Shown here piece by piece: positions 9,801-10,048 of a DNA stretch of 10,048 nt. The translations under genes were made by a program, and so were the position numbers. Below the pieces are notes generated by a model, which worked only from the letters and a program-made list of their open reading frames with translations, searched no databases and had not been told where the DNA came from. The DNA is from Oscillospiraceae bacterium (GTDB taxonomy: Bacteria; Bacillota_A; Clostridia; Oscillospirales; Oscillospiraceae): assembly GCA_017550765.1 (NCBI GenBank), contig JAFZOC010000323.1:1-10048 (forward strand). Reading direction: 5' to 3'. The stretch's first letter is position 1; the number at the start of each line of letters is the position of its first letter.

Positions 9801-9918
9801 CGCGCTGAGCTACGTCTACAAGGTGCTCAGCAACGGCCAATCCGACGATCTGGCCGACCTGCTGAAGGCTCTTGCCCGCTACAGCATCGCGGCGGAGACC
9901 TACTTCACGGCGAACTGA
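853..9918 (+). CDS. Giant secreted 5'-nucleotidase / CehA-McbA-type PHP metallohydrolase multidomain protein
   Basis: A 3021-residue exported protein predicted to hydrolyse phosphoester substrates outside the cell. Residues 1-30 are a Sec signal peptide: KKRR, a hydrophobic core, then AFA with likely cleavage before EE. There is no lipobox. Modules follow in order: beta-rich module (about 31-189); Pro/Thr linker with DPPEPT repeats (190-216); paired OB-like domains (217-393); 5'-nucleotidase (about 394-920); four beta-rich repeat modules (930-1560); Ig-like strand-rich region (about 1561-1761); PHP metallohydrolase (1763-2037); beta domains (about 2038-2229); GATase/DUF4350-like domain (2230-2525); second OB-like pair (2525-2720); C-terminal Clostridia surface-protein domain (2721-3021). 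Metal ligands of both enzymes are intact and the frame is open throughout, so the gene is probably functional. OB plus 5'-nucleotidase recalls the Bacillus subtilis YhcR nuclease; adding a PHP enzyme is unusual. I see no LPxTG, SLH or transmembrane anchor, so it may be released or held by the C-terminal domain. It appears monocistronic, with a promoter at 766-794 and a hairpin after the stop. Substrates are inferred, not shown. Confidence 0.93.
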   Translation: MKKRRISRILSIVLLVAMVLSLMPTTMAFAEETTTWTLTSLDQITADDTIAITMDLNSNGTTYVLPTASATNAGPKAEEVSPDGSTLTLGSAADYGWTVTPLGDGTYTIVGPNGGLRVTNSNNGVRVSGDSAVWSFEQAHFKASDGTQDRFLGATTVGQNGPDWRCYKTVNDNIAGTTNIWVLDEEGGGTITPVDPTDPPEPTDPPEPTEPPAVTTTPIEDVLAAESGEFTVKGVVTLVDGKNIYVQDATGGICLFFSAAPTDIALGDTLIGSGTRAVYKGLPELSGATYEKSEGLELVPKTTTLDAITSADICTYVHIEKLTVTSVDGNNTYVKDDNDNSFLLYKAVADPALAVDDVINFTGAVGIYNSTLQLRNTKAEEIEPWTATEPEVDPGLVILFTNDVHCGIKDGWGYAGLADLKKSLEAEGNTVLLVDAGDHVQGGPIGTLSEGSYIIDIMNYVGYDLAIPGNHEFDYTMPKFFENRENASFPYVSANFMNYSNGEPTTPVLDAYKIFEADGKKVAFVGLSTPETITKSTPTYFQDGEGNYIYGFCQDSTGAGVVNAAQAAIDAARADGAEYVIVVGHMGIDEQSAPWRATDIIPQLSGVDAFIDGHSHSVIDTQILGADNKVVLHGQTGTKLANIGKLSFLEDGSLKMEILPASEKVQDDADTATYIAQIEAQYEDLLNEVVAYTAYDLVMKVDGVQVVRMGETNLGDLCADAYLNVLDADIAFVNGGGVRANIPAGDITFGQILSVHPFGNAACLVEVTGQQILDALEHGSRNCPTASGGFPQVAGLKYEIHTSLEPNVTLDDSGMWAGTAGKPYRVQNVQVLNKETGEYEPLDLTKTYRLASHNYMLKNQGDGYAMFGTKNVTVILDEVMLDNKVLINYIQSLPGDGTHEHVVGEAYADPNGQGRITIVPEEPEVEVTELVKFDTAPENGDQIVIFYPAGSEVMTSTASGKKLAGTAATPEDGKIALTEEMALLTVSVTDGVYTFADQEGKFLTAAPTGNGLSFADAESDYSKWTLQQQADGTWYVLNVNAKYNDKVQALEYYSGFTTFSVKDDNAAYKFEFYGIVDTTNLPKLSDAPVDGAQIVIFYPAGSEAMTTTASGKKLAGEAATPENDILVRTETMAFLTVSVTDGVYTFTDQEGKYLTAAPTGNGLSFADEASDYSTWTLQRQDDGTWYVLSVNAKYNDKVQALEYYSGFTTFSVKDNNAAYKFDFYGISRGGSSEEPPEPGDDSIKVGTLVTDLSQLTDGATVLIYSPTHKTAASSVPNGDWYIKAIGPVTDSFTAPLVWTVTVNEDGTYKFSNGENVLSAWISDTYVELTVNANYNAETVSTWNIAQCNAATHTWYVSSSSLTLDGKNCYVEAFLKNGTEVFSGYATNSPSEANYGLQFYLVDPNDASEETDDGTWDKVLNKGSQYVVYNASAEGVLGIPNDMGNGLTNVPATIEGGKAVVTNGALVFTVADNPGRYYVLEVGGKYLATNNKEELFFQDTVDEYTKWYLTKNGSGYILYNKTANYNGNPVCIEFFSGSFSGWTFKSTDADIFRFNFYPVADGTEIRDGVAQVPNVRFACEDSRFIEQDYEVKFTLDDLAAEIRSIDITYTVGDVTNVVTDYTVDGKTYSFTIPASELDAQGVVENFKLTVQVTNSYNIAYQGIKTVTVVDEPIIVKLTPSANAQTLDDKRPVISAEIGNVGENAVFTMTLNGETVEAVFEEGLLKYEPAEDMADGRYTVTVTVTRTDGKTAEKTWSFYVGKAQFQLYFGQLHSHTTYSDGSGSLEAALDYIAAIPESGNIQFVAFTDHSNYFDSTSAANPEAGLYDVSQMTAASQETWTSYRNAVAAFNASHSDLIAIAGFEMTWSGGPGHINTFNSPGIVSRNNATLNNKTNDAGMKAYYALLDNEALVDTLSQFNHPGKTFGNFTDFSYWDAVTDSRIYLVEVGNGEGQIGAGGYYPSYEQYIMALDKGWHVAPTNNQDNHKGRWGNANDARDVIYTDDFSEQGIYDAIRQYRVYATEDKDLEIQYTVNGEPLGTIFSEVPEALEFSVSVYDPDNSDSITKVELVANSGAVAYTWSDPTEIATGLLTTTLAPTYSYYFVRVTQADGDLAVTAPVWVGESLKLGISAVECGTSTPVTGEEFTLTTTFFNSESKAATIKSVVYTCNGSEVIGTDTTGGTIPASSTSAVEFKYTPTKAKIMTITVTAVIELDGVEYTFSKDIELQVKDADALVYIGIDASHYNEYVAGNYKDSMGNFGALAAGFGVRTVELKTSEELIAACSNEKYVAIIFTAPSRRLAAAQSDPRTYSADELAAIAAFNANGGQVIVSGWGDNYENFSLPEGTKHMAETQNELLAALGSSIRLGDDEVMDDELNGGQAQRLYFDAFNFDSYLMEGVIVDPEHPNDREYSEVYSNYGGCSVFFEGAGVPETVTPIVYGHSTTYTKDCDGDGKNDLVYPYSDGERVLVMASEQLEGKGLIIVAGAAFMSNFEVQAAVSSGSTDADNQKNYANYKICENLVKGFNEVKITDIAEVQAQTEIGLVYTIEGVVTSNASGYDKDTAFFDCIYVQDATAGICCFPVSGNFKIGDVVRITGYTDFYQAEMELQVMSIEKIGETDPVEPTVATAAQINDLSLLGTLVTLNGTVESFEYENGLIQTIMVKDANGDVARVFIDGYITTAEDVKDLTVGCQISATGLSSYDDTWKDTAFFPRIRVRDRADIICTAAAEVDAAIVAGKSLSLKGKIAINFYLELPEEILADEGAYVLIGEEKTPVSQAKTETLNGKTVYGFTTFVKFAQLTEERVLRLYDGEDALVKLLDVNGTDITETGCVYRAQDYIEYVRQNSDDEALVDLVNALSDVGSLSQLYFDYNADARVEVVGDLDGVSADMFSAYALSKDVKDGTGLSYYGSSLLLKEDTVIRHYFQVKGTEISQFTFKVDGKVVKPVKKGNYYYIEIGNVVAKDLDRNFHVEVTSKTGGVVATIDYCALSYVYKVLSNGQSDDLADLLKALARYSIAAETYFTAN
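1420..1500 (+). repeat. Pro/Thr/Glu linker with tandem DPPEPT repeats
   Basis: Residues 190-216 of the giant protein contain TDPPEP twice and TEPP once. This is an extended, probably flexible spacer between the N-terminal beta-rich module and the first OB-like pair. Such Pro-Thr linkers are common in secreted Gram-positive enzymes and mark a true domain boundary. Confidence 0.75.
1501..2031 (+). other. First OB-like domain pair (coding module)
   Basis: Residues 217-393 hold two OB-like units. The first reads EFTVKGVVTLVDGKNIYVQD followed by ATGGICLFF and a 'GDTLIGSGTR' strand. The second starts near TTTLDAITSADICTYVHIEK. The pattern of a V-x-G-x-V strand, then 'hYVQDxTGGI', then 'hxhGDxhxhxG' is typical of OB folds found beside secreted nucleases and nucleotidases such as YhcR. 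The role is probably substrate binding. The assignment rests on motif pattern only. Confidence 0.55.
2032..3609 (+). other. 5'-nucleotidase module (metallophosphatase plus C-terminal domain)
   Basis: Residues about 394-919. The dimetal site is complete: D403 and H405 in TNDVHC, D438 in DAGDH, N470-H471 with D474 in GNHEFDY (the H/D catalytic pair), H585 in GHMG, and H614/H616 in DGHSH. The nucleotidase C-terminal domain follows, with NLGDLCADA, NGGGVRA (734-740), HPFGN (756-760), GFPQVAGL (789-796) and GDGYAMF (861-867). F790 and Y864 fall where UshA-type enzymes stack the nucleobase, so nucleotides are the probable substrates. 2',3'-cyclic phosphodiesterase activity is also known in this family. 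Proline codons here are almost all CCG, unlike the sequence that follows. Confidence 0.9.
3640..4545 (+). repeat. Tandem 453-bp duplication encoding two near-identical beta-rich modules
   Basis: Unit one (about 3640-4092, residues 930-1080) and unit two (about 4093-4545, residues 1081-1231) align without gaps at a constant offset of 453 bases (151 codons). Examples are QIVIFYPAGSE from 3676 and 4129, and the shared codon runs at 3868/4321 and 4068/4521. About 80% of residues agree by eye. Divergence is concentrated at the start of each unit and in one loop (KIALTEEM versus ILVRTETM), while SVTDGVYTF, LTAAPTGNGLSFAD and YYSGFTTFSVKD are constant. It looks like a recent in-frame duplication. 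Confidence 0.9.
4579..5532 (+). repeat. Two diverged copies of the same beta-rich module
   Basis: Residues about 1243-1406 and 1413-1560 keep the plan of the 453-bp units. Each has an opening 'L-x-x-G-x-x-hhIY' strand, a 'W-x-hT/L-x-DGT/SG-Y' middle, 'NY/KYN' and a closing aromatic 'FxFY' strand. Sequence identity to the tandem pair is low. The N-terminal segment at residues 31-189 (SLDQITADDTIAIT ... WTVTPLGDGTY) has the same plan, so the protein probably carries five copies. The beta-trefoil-like or carbohydrate/ligand-binding role is a guess. Confidence 0.6.
6139..6963 (+). other. PHP metallohydrolase module, CehA/McbA type
   Basis: Residues about 1763-2037. The PHP trinuclear metal site can be traced in full: H1771 and H1773 (QLHSHTTYSDG, with D1778), H1807 (TDHSN), E1861 (GFEMTW), H1870 (GHINTF), H1917 (FNHPG), E1943 (YLVEVGNG), and D1980 with H1982 (DNHKG). 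'FGQLHSHTTYSDGSG' and the following domain ending YYFVRVTQADGDLAVTAPVW are characteristic of secreted CehA/McbA-like metallohydrolases. Members act on phosphoesters or, in CehA itself, a carbamate ester, so the substrate here is open. Confidence 0.88.
7540..8424 (+). other. GATase/DUF4350-like alpha/beta domain
   Basis: Residues 2230-2525 look alpha/beta: YIGIDASHYNEY, then VAIIFTAPSRR, then ELAAIAAFNANGGQVIVSGWGDN, LLAALGSSIRLGDDEV and GLIIVAGAAFMSNFEV. This resembles ligand-binding class I GATase-like folds (DUF4350/GIFT type). No G-x-C-x-G nucleophile elbow is present, so amidotransferase activity is unlikely. An insertion carries an acidic loop, D2444-C-D2446-G-D2448-G-K-N-D2452, that resembles a calcium-binding DxDxDG loop. 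The family name is tentative. Confidence 0.45.
8425..9012 (+). other. Second OB-like domain pair (coding module)
   Basis: Residues 2525-2720 repeat the design of residues 217-393. YTIEGVVTSNASG leads to CIYVQDATAGICCF and then 'IGDVVRITGYTDFY'; a second unit reads LGTLVTLNGTVESFEYENG with 'VGCQISATGLSSY'. The segment CIYVQDATAGICCF closely matches NIYVQDATGGICLFF of the first pair, so the two pairs are probably paralogous. Ligand binding is inferred. Confidence 0.55.
9013..9915 (+). other. C-terminal domain typical of secreted Clostridia proteins
   Basis: Residues 2721-3021 begin with SLSLKGKIAINFYLELPEE and contain VYRAQDYIEYVRQNSDDEAL, then LVNALSDVGSLSQLYFDYNAD. They end with LADLLKALARYSIAAETYF. 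The motifs 'L-x-x-AL-x-x-Y/G-x-x-x-Q/A-x-YF' and 'G-x-I-x-x-NFY' recur at the ends of large secreted proteins in Oscillospiraceae and Lachnospiraceae. I know no established function. A role in surface retention is possible because no other anchor is visible. Confidence 0.6.
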
Positions 9919-9924
9919 TCGTCC

Positions 9925-9942
9925 CGGTCCGCGACAGGACCG
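9925..9942 (+). other. Small stem-loop just after the stop codon
   Basis: CGGTCC (9925-9930) pairs with GGACCG (9937-9942) around the six-base loop GCGACA, starting six bases after the TGA. It has no T run. It may help protect the 3' end of the transcript or may be incidental in GC-rich DNA. Confidence 0.35.
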
Positions 9943-9961
9943 ATCCCAAAGCGATATCCCA

Positions 9962-9985
9962 GAGGGGCGGCGCGAGCCGCCCCTC
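9962..9985 (+). terminator. Probable terminator hairpin of the giant gene
   Basis: GAGGGGCGGC (9962-9971) pairs perfectly with GCCGCCCCTC (9976-9985) around the tetraloop GCGA, a GNRA loop. It lies 44 bases after the stop codon. The following bases are GCAGATTGTAG, so the U tract is weak. This fits a terminator of a GC-rich Gram-positive genome, or a 3'-end stabilising hairpin. The sequence is symmetric and could also end transcription from the right. Confidence 0.6.
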
Positions 9986-10048
9986 GCAGATTGTAGACAA
10001 AGTCGATCCGGCATCGTTTCAACAAGCATGGGGGAAGGGTGAAGGGGG
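9986..10048. other. Non-coding right end with a G-rich tail
   Basis: No gene is seen here. The ATG at 10028 opens only four codons before a TGA. The last bases hold GGGGG, GGG and GGGGG tracts (10030-10034, 10037-10039, 10044-10048), purine-rich and cut by the window end. They could be the start of a G-rich structure or a ribosome binding region of a following gene. Confidence 0.3.

Noticed and set aside
4360..10029. Very long open frame on the - strand (1889 codons) opposite the giant gene
   Set aside because: It is the antisense shadow of a GC-rich gene with strong C/G third-position bias. Its translation is a monotone of G, V, D, L and H with no recognisable domain, and the + strand frame has full enzyme motifs across the same span.
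10030..10048. G-quadruplex at the right edge
   Set aside because: Only three G tracts are visible before the window ends, so a four-tract structure cannot be supported.

Overview
The window is dominated by one very large gene on the + strand. It runs from 853 to 9918 and encodes 3021 residues: a secreted, multi-module protein carrying two complete metallo-phosphoesterase modules. One is a 5'-nucleotidase (metallophosphatase plus nucleotidase C-terminal domain). The other is a PHP-type metallohydrolase of the CehA/McbA kind. At the left edge lies the 5' part of a divergently transcribed gene for a YibE/F-like membrane protein (1-581, - strand, cut by the window). No RNA genes, insertion sequences or CRISPR arrays were seen.

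The likely source is a GC-rich member of the Clostridia (Oscillospiraceae-like). The evidence is the strong AGAAGGAGG Shine-Dalgarno, the lysine/arginine-rich Gram-positive type Sec signal peptide, YhcR-like OB/nucleotidase architecture, the YibE/F protein, and a C-terminal domain whose motifs recur in surface proteins of gut Clostridia. The species cannot be named from this sequence.

Layout: 1-581, partial YibE/F gene (-). 582-852, a 271-base divergent intergenic region with a good sigma-A-type promoter facing left, an extended -10 promoter facing right, a 9-bp direct repeat at the rightward promoter, and a perfect 10-bp inverted repeat in the predicted leader. 853-9918, the giant gene. Its modules in order are: signal peptide; beta-rich repeat module; Pro/Thr linker; paired OB-like domains; 5'-nucleotidase; four further beta-rich repeat modules, of which the first two are a recent 453-bp tandem duplication; Ig-like strand-rich region; PHP metallohydrolase; beta domains; a GATase/DUF4350-like alpha/beta domain; a second pair of OB-like domains; and a Clostridia-type C-terminal domain. 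9919-10048 is non-coding, with two stem-loops; the second is a probable terminator.

Inferred role: an extracellular enzyme that binds nucleic acids, nucleotides or another polymer through its OB and beta-rich modules and dephosphorylates or hydrolyses phosphoesters for scavenging. Proline codon choice changes sharply at the end of the nucleotidase module, which suggests the gene was assembled from parts with different histories.
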